Assembly: GCF_000416965.1 (NCBI RefSeq)
Contig: NZ_ATCL01000014.1
Span: 310,001 to 374,000 of the forward strand
Reading direction: 5' to 3'
Length of the DNA stretch: 64,000 nt
Origin: Exiguobacterium chiriqhucha RW-2
Lineage (GTDB): Bacteria; Bacillota; Bacilli; Exiguobacteriales; Exiguobacteriaceae
The notes beneath the pieces were generated by a model. The model was not told the origin of the DNA. It did not search any database and saw nothing but the letters and a program-made list of their open reading frames with translations. The position numbers were made by a program, and so were the translations under genes. Within the stretch, counting starts at the first letter, position 1, and each line of letters opens with the position of its first letter. Positions 49,276-57,654 of the stretch are shown one piece after another.

Positions 49276-49291
49276 AGTAAAACGTTTTCAA
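49276..49291 (+). promoter_or_regulatory. Degenerate cre upstream of the GH4 gene
   Basis: AGTAAAACGTTTTCAA: the ANCGNWNNCAW part fits the cre consensus, the TG of the left arm does not. Placed just before the -35. Confidence 0.45.
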
Positions 49292-49299
49292 AAATATTG

Positions 49300-49328
49300 T
49301 TGACGTTTAAAATAATATGTATTAAATT
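49300..49328 (+). promoter_or_regulatory. Candidate promoter of the alpha-glucoside operon
   Basis: TTGACG (49300-49305), 17-bp spacer, TAAATT (49323-49328). The first ATATGTATT repeat overlaps the spacer/-10. Confidence 0.5.
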
Positions 49329-49373
49329 TGTATTGTAATCAATAAGATATGTATTCGAAAGGGGAACGCACAC

Positions 49374-50723
49374 ATGAAACAAGGACAACGCCTCGTCGTC
49401 GTCGGTGGCGGCAGCACGTACACAATCGGTATGATTATGAGCTTGATTGAAGAGAAAGCTCACTTCCCACTACGTTCAATCACGTTTTACGATACGGATG
49501 GTGAGCGCCAGGAGCGTGTCGCCAAAGCGACTGAAATCATCTTTCGTGAGCATTACCCAGAGCTCGAGCTGTTCGAGTATACGACGGACAAAGAATACGC
49601 CTTCCGCGACAAGGACTTCTTCTTCGTTCAAATTCGAACGGGCGGCCTGGAAATGCGCGAGAAAGATGAACAGATTCCGCTCCGTCACGGCGTGGTTGGA
49701 CAAGAGACGTGTGGACCGGGCGGGATGTCGTACGGGATGCGGTCGATCGGGGACATGATTGATCTCGTCGCAGACATCCGCCAAGGCTCACCGGGCGGCT
49801 GGATCTTAAATTATACGAACCCGGCCGCAATCGTCGCCGAGGCGTTGAAGCGTGCCTACCCGAATGACAAAAAGATTTTGAATATCTGTGATATGCCGGC
49901 CGCAATCATGGTGAGCTACGCGAAGATTCTCGGCAAAGAGATTTGGGATCTCGTGCCGGAATACTTCGGCCTCAACCACTTCGGTTGGTTCACAGGCATC
50001 TATGACAAAGAAGGCAATGAGTTGACGGAAGACATCAAGCGCGCCATCTTAGAGGACGGGTTCATCCCAGAAGACTCAGAGATCGCAAACGACCCATCTT
50101 GGATCAAGACGTTCAAGCAAGTCGAGAAGATGCTCACCGATTTCCCGGAATATTTGCCAAACACGTATCTTCAGTATTATTTGTATCCGTCCGACATGGC
50201 GGAGAAGGAAGACGTGGAGAACACGCGGGCCCGTCAAGTCATCAACGGCCGCCAGCAACGGGTCTTCTCGATGTGTGATCAAATCATCGCTGACGACTCA
50301 CTTGAGAACGTGCATCTTGAAGTCGATATCCACGGTTGCTACATGATTCGTGTCGCAGCGTCACTCGCCTACAACAATGGCGACATCTTCATCGTCATGG
50401 TGAAGAACGACGGCATCATCGCTAACTTGCCGGATGATGCGATGGTCGAAGTGCCGGCGATGCTCACGAACCGTGGACCGAAGCCGTTCGCTGTCGGACA
50501 CATTCCTCGCTTCTACAAAGGGATGATCGAAGGACAGCTCGCCTACGAACAGCTCGTTGTCGACGCCTATTTCGAGAACAGCTATGAAAAGGCACTCCAG
50601 GCACTCACGCTCAACCGGACCGTCGTCGATGCGCCGGTCGCCCGTCAAATCCTTGACGATTTGATTAACGAGAACGAAAACTATTGGCCGGCCCTCAAAC
50701 AACGGGAGACGGTCGCACGCTAA
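49374..50723 (+). CDS. 6-phospho-alpha-glucosidase, GH4
   Basis: A 449-residue GH4 enzyme, which uses NAD+ and a divalent metal in a redox-assisted cleavage. The dinucleotide motif V-V-V-G-G-G-S-T-Y-T is at the N-terminus, N-Y-T-N-P-A lies mid-protein, the metal-site Cys is in I-C-D-M-P, and F-G-L-N-H-F-G-W with its His follows. The sequence and the PTS gene downstream fit the GlvA/MalH type, hydrolysing maltose 6-phosphate and related products. AAAGGGGAA precedes the start. Repression by the divergent GntR/UTRA protein is expected. Confidence 0.92.
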   Translation: MKQGQRLVVVGGGSTYTIGMIMSLIEEKAHFPLRSITFYDTDGERQERVAKATEIIFREHYPELELFEYTTDKEYAFRDKDFFFVQIRTGGLEMREKDEQIPLRHGVVGQETCGPGGMSYGMRSIGDMIDLVADIRQGSPGGWILNYTNPAAIVAEALKRAYPNDKKILNICDMPAAIMVSYAKILGKEIWDLVPEYFGLNHFGWFTGIYDKEGNELTEDIKRAILEDGFIPEDSEIANDPSWIKTFKQVEKMLTDFPEYLPNTYLQYYLYPSDMAEKEDVENTRARQVINGRQQRVFSMCDQIIADDSLENVHLEVDIHGCYMIRVAASLAYNNGDIFIVMVKNDGIIANLPDDAMVEVPAMLTNRGPKPFAVGHIPRFYKGMIEGQLAYEQLVVDAYFENSYEKALQALTLNRTVVDAPVARQILDDLINENENYWPALKQRETVAR

Positions 50724-50728
50724 AGACG

Positions 50729-50757
50729 AAGGGGAGTTATTCCCCTTTGTTCGTTTT
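50729..50757 (+). terminator. Hairpin between GH4 and PTS genes
   Basis: Stem AAGGGGA / TCCCCTT with a T-rich tail; likely partial terminator within the operon. Confidence 0.6.
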
Positions 50758-50762
50758 GTGAA

Positions 50763-50778
50763 TTGATAACGCTTACAC
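50763..50778 (+). promoter_or_regulatory. cre site upstream of the PTS gene
   Basis: TTGATAACGCTTACAC fits the 16-bp cre consensus WTGNNANCGNWNNCAW except for the last base. It lies eight bases before the predicted PTS start, so CcpA would act as a roadblock. Confidence 0.65.
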
Positions 50779-50785
50779 ATGAGGA

Positions 50786-52348
50786 GTGAATCAAATAAGT
50801 CAATGGTTCGGGGTATTTCAAAAATTCGGGAAGGCGCTCATGGTAGCAGTCGCGCTCTTGCCGGCGGCCGGTATTTTACTTGGTCTCGGCGCGGCGCTAA
50901 CAGGTCCGCTTGCAGAAAGTTGGACGTTTTTACAGAACGGGACGGTCGAAGCGATCAGTGCCGGGATGCTTCAAATCGGGTTGAGTATCTTCGCCAACTT
51001 GCCAATCATCTTTGCGATTGGCGTCGCGGTTGGTCTGTCCGGCGGGTCGGGAATTGCGGCACTTGCCGCACTCGTCGGCTACGTCATCATGAACACGACG
51101 ATTTCGATTGCCCTTGGGATCACACCGGAAATGGCGGCTGAGAGCGGGGAGTACGGCATGTTGCTCGGTATCCCGTCACTTGAGACGGGTGTGCTCGGTG
51201 GGATCGCGGTCGGCTTGCTTGCGGTCTGGGTGTATAAAAAATTCCACACGTTCAACCCGCCAGAGATGCTCGGCTTTTTCGCCGGAGATCGTTCGGTCGG
51301 TATCGTCATGGTATTCTTCTCCATCTTGCTCGGTTTCTTTATGATGCTCATTTGGCCGCCGATTCAGACCGGCCTCACAGCGATGGCGAATGTCATCGCG
51401 AGTGATGCGACGAATCCGGCTTACGTCGGGTTATACGGAATGCTCGAACGGTTATTGATTCCGACCGGATTACATCACATCTGGTACGCACCGTTCTTAT
51501 GGACGTCACTTAGCGGCACGGCGACGGTTAGCGGTTCGATTTTGAGCGGGGACCAATATATTTTCCTCGCTCAAATCGCAGAAGGTGTCGACGTGACGGC
51601 CGGACGCTTTATGGCCGGCAAGTTCCCGATCGTCATGTTCGGTCTTCTTGGAGCGGCGTTCGCCATGTACCGTCAGGCCGACCCGGACAAGCGTCCCGTC
51701 GTGCGTGGCCTCTTGCTCGCAGCGGCAGGGACGGCGTTCTTGACCGGGATCACCGAACCGATCGAGTTCACGTTCTTATTCATTGCACCACTTCTTTACG
51801 TCGTGCATAGTGTGTTGACAGGGGTGTCGTTTGCGCTCATGTACGCTCTTGACGCCCATATCGGCTGGGCCGGTGGCTCGGGATTGATTGACTATGTCTT
51901 GGTGAATGTGTTGCCAGGGACGCCGCGCTGGTGGATGAACCTCGTCGTTGGGGCCGGATTCTTCTTCGTCTATTACGGCATCTTCACGTTCGCGATTAAA
52001 AAATGGAACTTGGCGACGCCGGGCCGAGGGGGACAAGAGACGAAACTGTTTACCCGCAAAGACTACAATGAAAAGAAATCAGGAAAGACATCAATCCAAA
52101 CGACGGCACTTGCCATTCAAGAGGCGCTCGGTGGCCGTGACAACATCATCGATATCGATGCCTGTTTCACACGTCTCCGTGTCGAATTGAAAGATGTGTC
52201 CCAAATCGATGAGGACGAGTTGAAGGCACTCGGGGCAGCCGGGGTCGTGAAAGTGAAAAATAACATCCAGGCCATCTTTGGAGGACGCTCGGATTTGTAC
52301 AAGAATGAGTTGCTCAAACTGCATAAAGAGATGGACCAAGCGAATTGA
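50786..52348 (+). CDS. PTS alpha-glucoside/maltose-type transporter subunit IICB
   Basis: A protein of about 520 residues: a glucose-superfamily EIIC membrane domain (residues 1-400, with L-L-P-A-A-G-I-L-L-G-L-G, I-P-T-G-L-H-H-I-W and G-I-T-E-P-I-E-F-T-F-L-F) and a cytosolic EIIB domain whose phosphorylated Cys is in I-D-A-C-F-T-R-L-R-V (Cys 460). No EIIA is attached, so EIIA must come from elsewhere. It imports and phosphorylates the glucoside cleaved by the GH4 enzyme. The start is unusual: GTG 50786 overlaps the only ribosome site (GAGGAG 50781-50786), while an in-frame ATA at 50795 has ideal eight-base spacing. The GTG coordinate is given as the longer option. Confidence 0.88.
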   Translation: MNQISQWFGVFQKFGKALMVAVALLPAAGILLGLGAALTGPLAESWTFLQNGTVEAISAGMLQIGLSIFANLPIIFAIGVAVGLSGGSGIAALAALVGYVIMNTTISIALGITPEMAAESGEYGMLLGIPSLETGVLGGIAVGLLAVWVYKKFHTFNPPEMLGFFAGDRSVGIVMVFFSILLGFFMMLIWPPIQTGLTAMANVIASDATNPAYVGLYGMLERLLIPTGLHHIWYAPFLWTSLSGTATVSGSILSGDQYIFLAQIAEGVDVTAGRFMAGKFPIVMFGLLGAAFAMYRQADPDKRPVVRGLLLAAAGTAFLTGITEPIEFTFLFIAPLLYVVHSVLTGVSFALMYALDAHIGWAGGSGLIDYVLVNVLPGTPRWWMNLVVGAGFFFVYYGIFTFAIKKWNLATPGRGGQETKLFTRKDYNEKKSGKTSIQTTALAIQEALGGRDNIIDIDACFTRLRVELKDVSQIDEDELKALGAAGVVKVKNNIQAIFGGRSDLYKNELLKLHKEMDQAN

Positions 52349-52384
52349 AAAAAGAGCTCAACCGATTTACGGTTGGGCTCTTTG
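52349..52384. terminator. Bidirectional terminator after the PTS gene
   Basis: Stem AAAGAGCTCAACCG / CGGTTGGGCTCTTT (one mismatch) with flanking A-run; serves the convergent small membrane gene as well. Confidence 0.78.
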
Positions 52385-52399
52385 TCCGAGATGAGAAGG

Positions 52400-52669
52400 T
52401 TAGTTCGTAACCGACGAGGCACGATAAAATTGAGCGCCTTTGATGAGTGTCGAAGCGACGAGACCGATAGCGAGTGGCAGCGTGATGATGCCAATCCCTT
52501 GCTCGGTGACGATCATTTTGCCTTCCTCATAATAGCCTTTCAAGTAGAACAGCCCTGAACCGATCGTCTCGTTCAGTTCGAGCGTCGAGACGTTAAGGTA
52601 CACCATGATAGCGAACAATGAGATGACACTGATTGAGACAAATAATTTTGAAAACGATAGCTTGGTTAT
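52400..52669 (-). CDS. Small membrane protein, apparent AUA start
   Basis: An 89-residue frame with two hydrophobic segments: L-F-V-S-I-S-V-I-S-L-F-A-I-M-V-Y-L near the N-terminus and G-I-G-I-I-T-L-P-L-A-I-G-L-V-A-S-T-L in the second half. The frame continues upstream of the first NTG codon (TTG at 52618), which would cut the first helix and has no ribosome site. TAAAGGAG lies seven bases before an ATA codon at 52669, giving a peptide I/M-T-K-L-S-F-S-K-L that completes the helix. I do not recognise the family. If AUA is not used, the start remains unexplained. Confidence 0.55.
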   Translation of the reverse strand: MTKLSFSKLFVSISVISLFAIMVYLNVSTLELNETIGSGLFYLKGYYEEGKMIVTEQGIGIITLPLAIGLVASTLIKGAQFYRASSVTN

Positions 52670-52753
52670 GCGAACGCTCCTTTACATGTAGCAATATGGA
52701 CTCATATTACCATATAAAGACAATTCTTACATGAGGCCAAAGCATCGATTTGA

Positions 52754-53644
52754 TTATCGATACCGGTTCCATAACCGCTCCGCCTGCTCTCGCATCATCT
52801 CCCGCAGTTCAGTCGGCTCGACGACCTCGACTTCCGCCCCGGCCGCGAGCAATTGCCGCGACAAGAACGGGAGCTCGGCCTCCGGCACGTCCCACTCATT
52901 TTTTTCGGTGATATCGGGTAATACGTCTTCAAGCAGACGGCGGCCGAGCGAGGTAAGATTGAGCCGAACGGTCACGCCGGTTCGTTCGTCACTCGCCTCG
53001 AGGAGCGTCGCCAAATCGTCCGCTTCGAATGTCTCTTCGAGAAGGTGTATCGCTTCAATCCGGTCGATTCGATATTGACGCAGGCCGTACTCCGAGAGAC
53101 CGTACACGTACCATTTCAAGTCGAGGAGCGCCATCCCGACCGGTGCGACGGTGAACGTGCGTGATCCTTTCGTCGTCGCATACGTCATCTCGATGTTGCG
53201 CCGTTGCTCGACCGCCTGAAACACGTCTTTCGTGAACGGCGCCGGTGGGACGGTCTGATTCCCGAGCCAGAGGATGTTCTTTTCGAGCCGAGCGATTTTC
53301 GTCTCGAGGTCATGTGGCAATTCGTTGACATACCAGTCCGACAGCGTGTCCCGCATATCCCCGAACGGCACGTCCGGAATCTGTTCCATCCATTTGAGTG
53401 TGAGATACAAAGCGACCGCTTCCTGTTCCCGGAGCTGGAGCGGTGGCAAGAGCCGATTCGGCAACATCTCATAACCGCCACCCGCGCCGGGGACGCTCCA
53501 AATCGGATAGCCGAGTTCTTCGAGTGTCAGCATATCGCGCTGAATCGTCCGGACCGAGGCACCCGTCTCAAGAGCGAGTTCGTCCGCCGTGAAGCGTCGT
53601 CCCCGGTTCAACAATCGAATTAAGTACAGATGTCGTTTTTTCAT
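52754..53644 (-). CDS. YafY-type transcriptional regulator (HTH plus WYL domain)
   Basis: A 296-residue regulator: a DeoR-like winged helix at 1-60 (R-R-F-T-A-D-E-L-A, S-V-R-T-I-Q-R-D-M) and a WYL domain whose core is K-W-Y-V-Y-G here, followed by a C-terminal WCX extension. WYL domains bind nucleic-acid-like or other small ligands. Several in-frame ATGs exist upstream (53653, 53662); 53644 is chosen as the start of the conserved helix with GGGA a few bases before. It is divergent from the dihydrofolate reductase-like gene, with 75 bp between, and may regulate it. Confidence 0.82.
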   Translation of the reverse strand: MKKRHLYLIRLLNRGRRFTADELALETGASVRTIQRDMLTLEELGYPIWSVPGAGGGYEMLPNRLLPPLQLREQEAVALYLTLKWMEQIPDVPFGDMRDTLSDWYVNELPHDLETKIARLEKNILWLGNQTVPPAPFTKDVFQAVEQRRNIEMTYATTKGSRTFTVAPVGMALLDLKWYVYGLSEYGLRQYRIDRIEAIHLLEETFEADDLATLLEASDERTGVTVRLNLTSLGRRLLEDVLPDITEKNEWDVPEAELPFLSRQLLAAGAEVEVVEPTELREMMREQAERLWNRYR

Positions 53645-53719
53645 CTTATCCATTCCCGTCATGTTTTGTCGTGTTTATCAAGTAAGCTGAATGTATCACG
53701 AATCAAGGAGGAATTCATC

Positions 53720-54238
53720 ATGGCAAACGTCGTCTTATATATCGCGACAAGTTTGGATGGAAAGATTGCGCGCACGAACGACCAGCTCGACTGGTTGTTC
53801 GAAGTCGTTGGGGAAGGGGACAACGGCTACGCCGACTTCTTCCAAACGGTCGGGGCAGTCATCATGGGACGGAAGACGTATGAGGAAGTGCTCGTGCTTG
53901 AGCCGGACGGTTACCCGTACGACAAGATTCCGAACTATATTTTGACGCGGAGCCCGGACCGGGAAGCTGAGCACGTCACGTTCACCGATGAGCCGATCGA
54001 ACAGCTCATTGAACGATTAAAGCAAGACATCGACGGGGACATTTGGATTGTCGGGGGAGGCGAAATCATCAAGGCGGCGATGGCGCACGACTTGATCGAC
54101 AGCTATGAGATTGCCATCGCTCCGGTCGTATTAGGTGAGGGGATTCCGCTCTTCCCGGAAGGCACGAAAGAGACGAAGTTGAAACTGACGAGCCAACGCG
54201 CGTCCGGACAGTTCGTCATGGTGACGTACGAGCGGTAA
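53720..54238 (+). CDS. Dihydrofolate reductase family protein (RibD C-terminal fold, YyaP/YwjB-like)
   Basis: A 172-residue protein of the RibD-C/DHFR-like family. It starts V-V-L-Y-I-A-T-S-L-D-G-K-I-A, shows V-I-M-G-R-K-T-Y-E-E, and the NADPH-binding I-W-I-V-G-G-G-E-I, then P-V-V-L-G-E-G-I-P-L-F. These proteins are NADPH-dependent reductases of uncertain substrate and not the essential FolA. AAGGAGG precedes the ATG at 53720. A WYL-domain regulator is divergently encoded next to it. Confidence 0.85.
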   Translation: MANVVLYIATSLDGKIARTNDQLDWLFEVVGEGDNGYADFFQTVGAVIMGRKTYEEVLVLEPDGYPYDKIPNYILTRSPDREAEHVTFTDEPIEQLIERLKQDIDGDIWIVGGGEIIKAAMAHDLIDSYEIAIAPVVLGEGIPLFPEGTKETKLKLTSQRASGQFVMVTYER

Positions 54239-54329
54239 ATAAAAAAGCCGACCTTTGAAAGCGTCGACTTGGTGTATCAAAACGTCATGTGTTCGAAGAA
54301 TTGCATGTGACGTTTCATCATTTCGTGCG

Positions 54330-54563
54330 TTATGTAAAATTAACAAGAAACGTGATCACGACAAATGACAGGCCGACCAAGACGAATGCGTATCCTAAGA
54401 CTTTTGGTTTAAAACAGGATAAAAACAAACTGAACAAGATTTCAGTTCCGTCTGTCGGTGCGCCGGTCTCTCCAGACTTTGTCTGATCTTTTGACTTGAT
54501 GAGCAATACGCCAAAGAAGACAAAGGGGATTGCCGCAATCAAAGAATCAAGGATGTTACTCAT
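54330..54563 (-). CDS. Small two-helix membrane protein, function unknown
   Basis: A 77-residue protein with hydrophobic segments S-L-I-A-A-I-P-F-V-F-F-G-V-L-L-I and V-L-G-Y-A-F-V-L-V-G-L-S-F-V-V-I-T-F-L-V, joined by a polar loop K-S-K-D-Q-T-K-S-G-E-T-G. GAGG lies about 12 bases before the ATG. No family is recognised and no operon partner is near. It is kept because of the helix pattern and ribosome site. Confidence 0.5.
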   Translation of the reverse strand: MSNILDSLIAAIPFVFFGVLLIKSKDQTKSGETGAPTDGTEILFSLFLSCFKPKVLGYAFVLVGLSFVVITFLVNFT

Positions 54564-54680
54564 TCGATTTTACCTCGTCTCTCATCATCTAGAATGGATT
54601 TCTAATCGTGAAAAGTATACCATCTCTTTCGCTCTAGGAATCTAACCTAGAAGAAAGATAAATTGCGTGATCAATAAACA

Positions 54681-54707
54681 AGGCCGAGTTCACGATGAAC
54701 TCGGCCT
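54681..54707 (-). terminator. Terminator of the gluconate operon
   Basis: Perfect stem AGGCCGAGTTC / GAACTCGGCCT just after the gntK stop, with a TTGTTT-type tail on the minus strand. Confidence 0.78.
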
Positions 54708-54711
54708 CTTC

Positions 54712-56217
54712 TTATACATGCTTTCTTTGGAACGCGGCAATCGCTTCATACTCTTCCGCGAGATGACGCGAGAGTCGGATATAGATCGGGAGCAGCTCCC
54801 GGTAAATCGTGGTCGCTTCATGATTTGGTGCATGTTCGTGCGTCACTTGCGGCACGGCCGTGAAGTCGTCGATGTCCCCGAACGCATACTCCCCAAGCAT
54901 GACGGCCCCAAGACACGAGCTCTCATGACTCTCCGGCACGACGACCGGCGTATCGAAGATGTCGGCCATCATCTGGCGCCACAGGCTCGACTGGGCGAAG
55001 CCGCCCGTCGCGTGAATCCGGTTCGGCGCACCCGTCAACTCATCGAGTGCCAGCATGACCGTATACAAGTTGAAAATGACACCTTCTAACACCGAGCGGA
55101 TGAAATGCTCGCGCTTGTGGTGGATACTCAAGCCGAAGAACGAACCGCGTGCGTTCGAGTCCCAGAGCGGGGCCCGTTCGCCCATCAAGTACGGATGGAA
55201 CAACAGGCCGTCCGAGCCCGGTTTGACCGTCTCGGCGATGCGCGTCAACACATCATAGGCATCCATCCCGAGCCGTTTCGCCGTCTCGACCTCGCTCGCC
55301 GCGAACTCGTCGCGGAGCCAGCGAAGGATGATGCCGCCGTTATTGACCGGCCCGCCGATGACCCAATGCTTGTCGGTCAAGGCGTAACAGAAGATACGTC
55401 CTTTCGGGTCCTCGACCGGTTCCCGGACGACCGTGCGGATGGCACCGCTCGTCCCGATCGTGACGGCGACGACGCCTTGCTCGAACGCCCCAACACCGAG
55501 GTTCGACAACACCCCGTCACTCGCCCCGATGACGAGCGGGAAGTCCCAGCCAAGCGTCTCAACAACATCCGGTTTAAGCGTCAAGATCTCGGTCGTCGGC
55601 ACGAGCTCGGACAGTTGCTCCGGTGTGACTCCGGCGACGTCGAGCGCCTCCGCATCCCAGGCGCATTCCTTCAAATTGAACAGCCCGGTCGCTGATGCGA
55701 TTGAGTGGTCGATGACGAAACGACCGGTCAGGCGATAGAAGACGTACTCTTTGATGGAGACGAACTTGGTCGCCTGCTGGAACACGTCCGGATGCTCATG
55801 TTTCAGCCAACGCAGCTTCGAGAGTGGCGCCATCGGATGGACCGGTGTGCCGGTACGCATATGGAGCGCACTCGCATCAAAGTTCCGTTTGATCTCTTGC
55901 GTATACGGGTTGGCCCGGCTGTCGGCCCACGTGATGCTGTGGGTGAGCGGGCGACCTGACGCATCGAGCGCGATCAGGCTGTGCATCGCCGAGCTGAACG
56001 AGGCGAAGCGGACCGGACCGTCGGCTTTGGCGCGAACGGCGGAAATCGCCTCGAGCACGGCCCCGTAGATGACGACCGGGTCTTGCTCGGCCGTCTCCGT
56101 GTCCGGGGTGAGAAGCGGGTACAACACGTTATGTACCGCGAGTTGTTGCTGGTTATGGAACAGGACGGCTTTCGTACTCGTCGTCCCGATATCGACGCCA
56201 ATCGTGTACACACACAT
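54712..56217 (-). CDS. gntK: Gluconokinase, FGGY family
   Basis: A 501-residue FGGY kinase very close to B. subtilis GntK: G-V-D-I-G-T-T-S-T-K-A-V-L-F, S-F-S-S-A-M-H-S, T-W-A-D-S-R, R-T-G-T-P-V-H-P-M-A-P-L-S-K-L, G-A-S-D-G-V-L-S-N-L-G and P-V-N-N-G-G-I. It phosphorylates gluconate to 6-phosphogluconate. ATG 56217 is used, but GTG at 56211 has the better distance (eight bases) from AGGAA and is also possible. It is the third gene of gnd-gntP-gntK and starts nine bases after the permease stop. Confidence 0.94.
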   Translation of the reverse strand: MCVYTIGVDIGTTSTKAVLFHNQQQLAVHNVLYPLLTPDTETAEQDPVVIYGAVLEAISAVRAKADGPVRFASFSSAMHSLIALDASGRPLTHSITWADSRANPYTQEIKRNFDASALHMRTGTPVHPMAPLSKLRWLKHEHPDVFQQATKFVSIKEYVFYRLTGRFVIDHSIASATGLFNLKECAWDAEALDVAGVTPEQLSELVPTTEILTLKPDVVETLGWDFPLVIGASDGVLSNLGVGAFEQGVVAVTIGTSGAIRTVVREPVEDPKGRIFCYALTDKHWVIGGPVNNGGIILRWLRDEFAASEVETAKRLGMDAYDVLTRIAETVKPGSDGLLFHPYLMGERAPLWDSNARGSFFGLSIHHKREHFIRSVLEGVIFNLYTVMLALDELTGAPNRIHATGGFAQSSLWRQMMADIFDTPVVVPESHESSCLGAVMLGEYAFGDIDDFTAVPQVTHEHAPNHEATTIYRELLPIYIRLSRHLAEEYEAIAAFQRKHV

Positions 56218-56228
56218 CACTTCCTAAC

Positions 56229-57572
56229 TTAAATGATAAACAAGCTGATCAAGAAGACGACCGCGAAGCCGGTCAATCCGATAATCGTTTCCATGACGGT
56301 CCACGACTTGAGCGTGTCTTTCACATCCAAACCGAAGTAGCGGTTGACGAGCCAGAAACCTGAGTCGTTGACGTGCGAGAGTACCGTCGCACCCGAGGCG
56401 ATTGAGATAACGATGAGGCCGAGCGCGGCACCGGTGATATTTTGAAGTTCGAGAAGCGGCGTGATGAGTCCTGCCGCCGTGACCATCGAGACGGTCGCCG
56501 AACCTTGGGCGACACGGACGACGGCCGCAATCAAGAAGGCGAGCACAATCGCCGGGAGTGCTGAACCGGCCATCATTTCTCCGAGCACGTCACCGACACC
56601 TGAGTCGATCAATACTTGTTTGAACACGCCACCGGCACCCGTGACAAGGATGATAATCCCGGCCGGTTCGAGTGCTTTCGTCGCAATCTCTTGCACTTCG
56701 TCACGCGTATAGCCGCGGCGTGTGCCGAGGAAGATGAACGTGAGGAGTGTCGCGAGCGTCAAGGCGACGAACGGGTGACCCATGAACGTGAAGAAAGTGC
56801 GGATGCCGTTGCCTTCTTCAAGCAAGACGGCGGACAACGTGTTGGCGAGAATCAACACGAGCGGAATCGAGATGAGCGAGACAATCATCTTGAAGCTCGG
56901 CAGTTCTTTCGACGTATCAATCTCTTCGAACTCCATATAGTCCGGGATAGTGACGTGAATTTTTTTGGCGATATACTTCGCAAAAACCGGTCCGGCGAGA
57001 ATTGTTGCCGGAATTCCTGCGATGACCCCGAACAAGATGACCCATCCGAGCTCGGCACCAATCAAATTGGCGACGGCAATCGGACCCGGCGTCGGCGGGA
57101 TGAAGCTGTGCGTGACGGCGAGACCCGCGAGGAGCGGAATCCCGTAGTACAAGAGCGAGCGGCCCGTCTTTTTGGCGAGGCCATAAACGATTGGAACGAG
57201 AATGATGAAGCCGACATCGAAGAAGACCGGGACGGCGACAATAAAGCCGGTGAGAGCAAGTGCCCATTGCGCCTTGTCTTCTCCAAACTTATTGACGAGC
57301 GTCTGGGCGAGGCGTTCCGCACCACCCGAGACTTCTAACATCTTCCCGAACATAGCACCGAGACCGACGACGACGGCGACGAAGCCGAGCGTGCCGCCCA
57401 TCCCGTTCTGGATCGAGGCGATGACGTCCCCGAGCGGCATACCGGCCGCGACCCCGACGAGCAGACTGACGAGGAGAAGTGAGACGAAGGCGTGGAGCTT
57501 CGTCCGCATGACTAAGAATAAGAGCAAGAAAATCCCTGCGACTGCGATTAAAATGAGTGTCGAACCCGACAT
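56229..57572 (-). CDS. gntP: Gluconate:H+ symporter, GntP family
   Basis: A 447-residue permease with about 12 to 14 membrane helices. GntP signatures include G-V-A-A-G-M-P-L, F-F-D-V-G-F-I-I-L-V-P-I, H-S-F-I-P-P-T-P-G-P and a C-terminal H-V-N-D-S-G-F-W. It imports gluconate for the kinase encoded next. AAGGGGG precedes the start. A cre (57597-57610) and a hairpin lie between it and gnd, so gntP-gntK may be uncoupled from gnd under glucose. Confidence 0.94.
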   Translation of the reverse strand: MSGSTLILIAVAGIFLLLFLVMRTKLHAFVSLLLVSLLVGVAAGMPLGDVIASIQNGMGGTLGFVAVVVGLGAMFGKMLEVSGGAERLAQTLVNKFGEDKAQWALALTGFIVAVPVFFDVGFIILVPIVYGLAKKTGRSLLYYGIPLLAGLAVTHSFIPPTPGPIAVANLIGAELGWVILFGVIAGIPATILAGPVFAKYIAKKIHVTIPDYMEFEEIDTSKELPSFKMIVSLISIPLVLILANTLSAVLLEEGNGIRTFFTFMGHPFVALTLATLLTFIFLGTRRGYTRDEVQEIATKALEPAGIIILVTGAGGVFKQVLIDSGVGDVLGEMMAGSALPAIVLAFLIAAVVRVAQGSATVSMVTAAGLITPLLELQNITGAALGLIVISIASGATVLSHVNDSGFWLVNRYFGLDVKDTLKSWTVMETIIGLTGFAVVFLISLFII

Positions 57573-57596
57573 ATGTATTTCCCCCTTTACCGTATG

Positions 57597-57610
57597 TGTA
57601 ACCGTTTACA
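57597..57610. promoter_or_regulatory. cre site upstream of gntP
   Basis: TGTAACCGTTTACA matches the cre consensus TGNAANCGNWNNCA at every defined position. It lies 25 bp before gntP. Confidence 0.75.
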
Positions 57611-57620
57611 AATATTTACA

Positions 57621-57650
57621 AAGGAAAAGGCCACCCCTGACCTTTTCCTT
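57621..57650 (-). terminator. Hairpin between gnd and gntP
   Basis: Stem AAGGAAAAGG / CCTTTTCCTT; weak U-tail on the minus strand, so probably partial termination. Confidence 0.6.
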
Positions 57651-57654
57651 GCGG

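Noticed and set aside
54239-54329. Possible terminator after the dihydrofolate reductase-like gene
   Set aside because: AAGCCGAC / GTCGACTT pairing has mismatches and no T-run on either strand, so it is not listed as a terminator.
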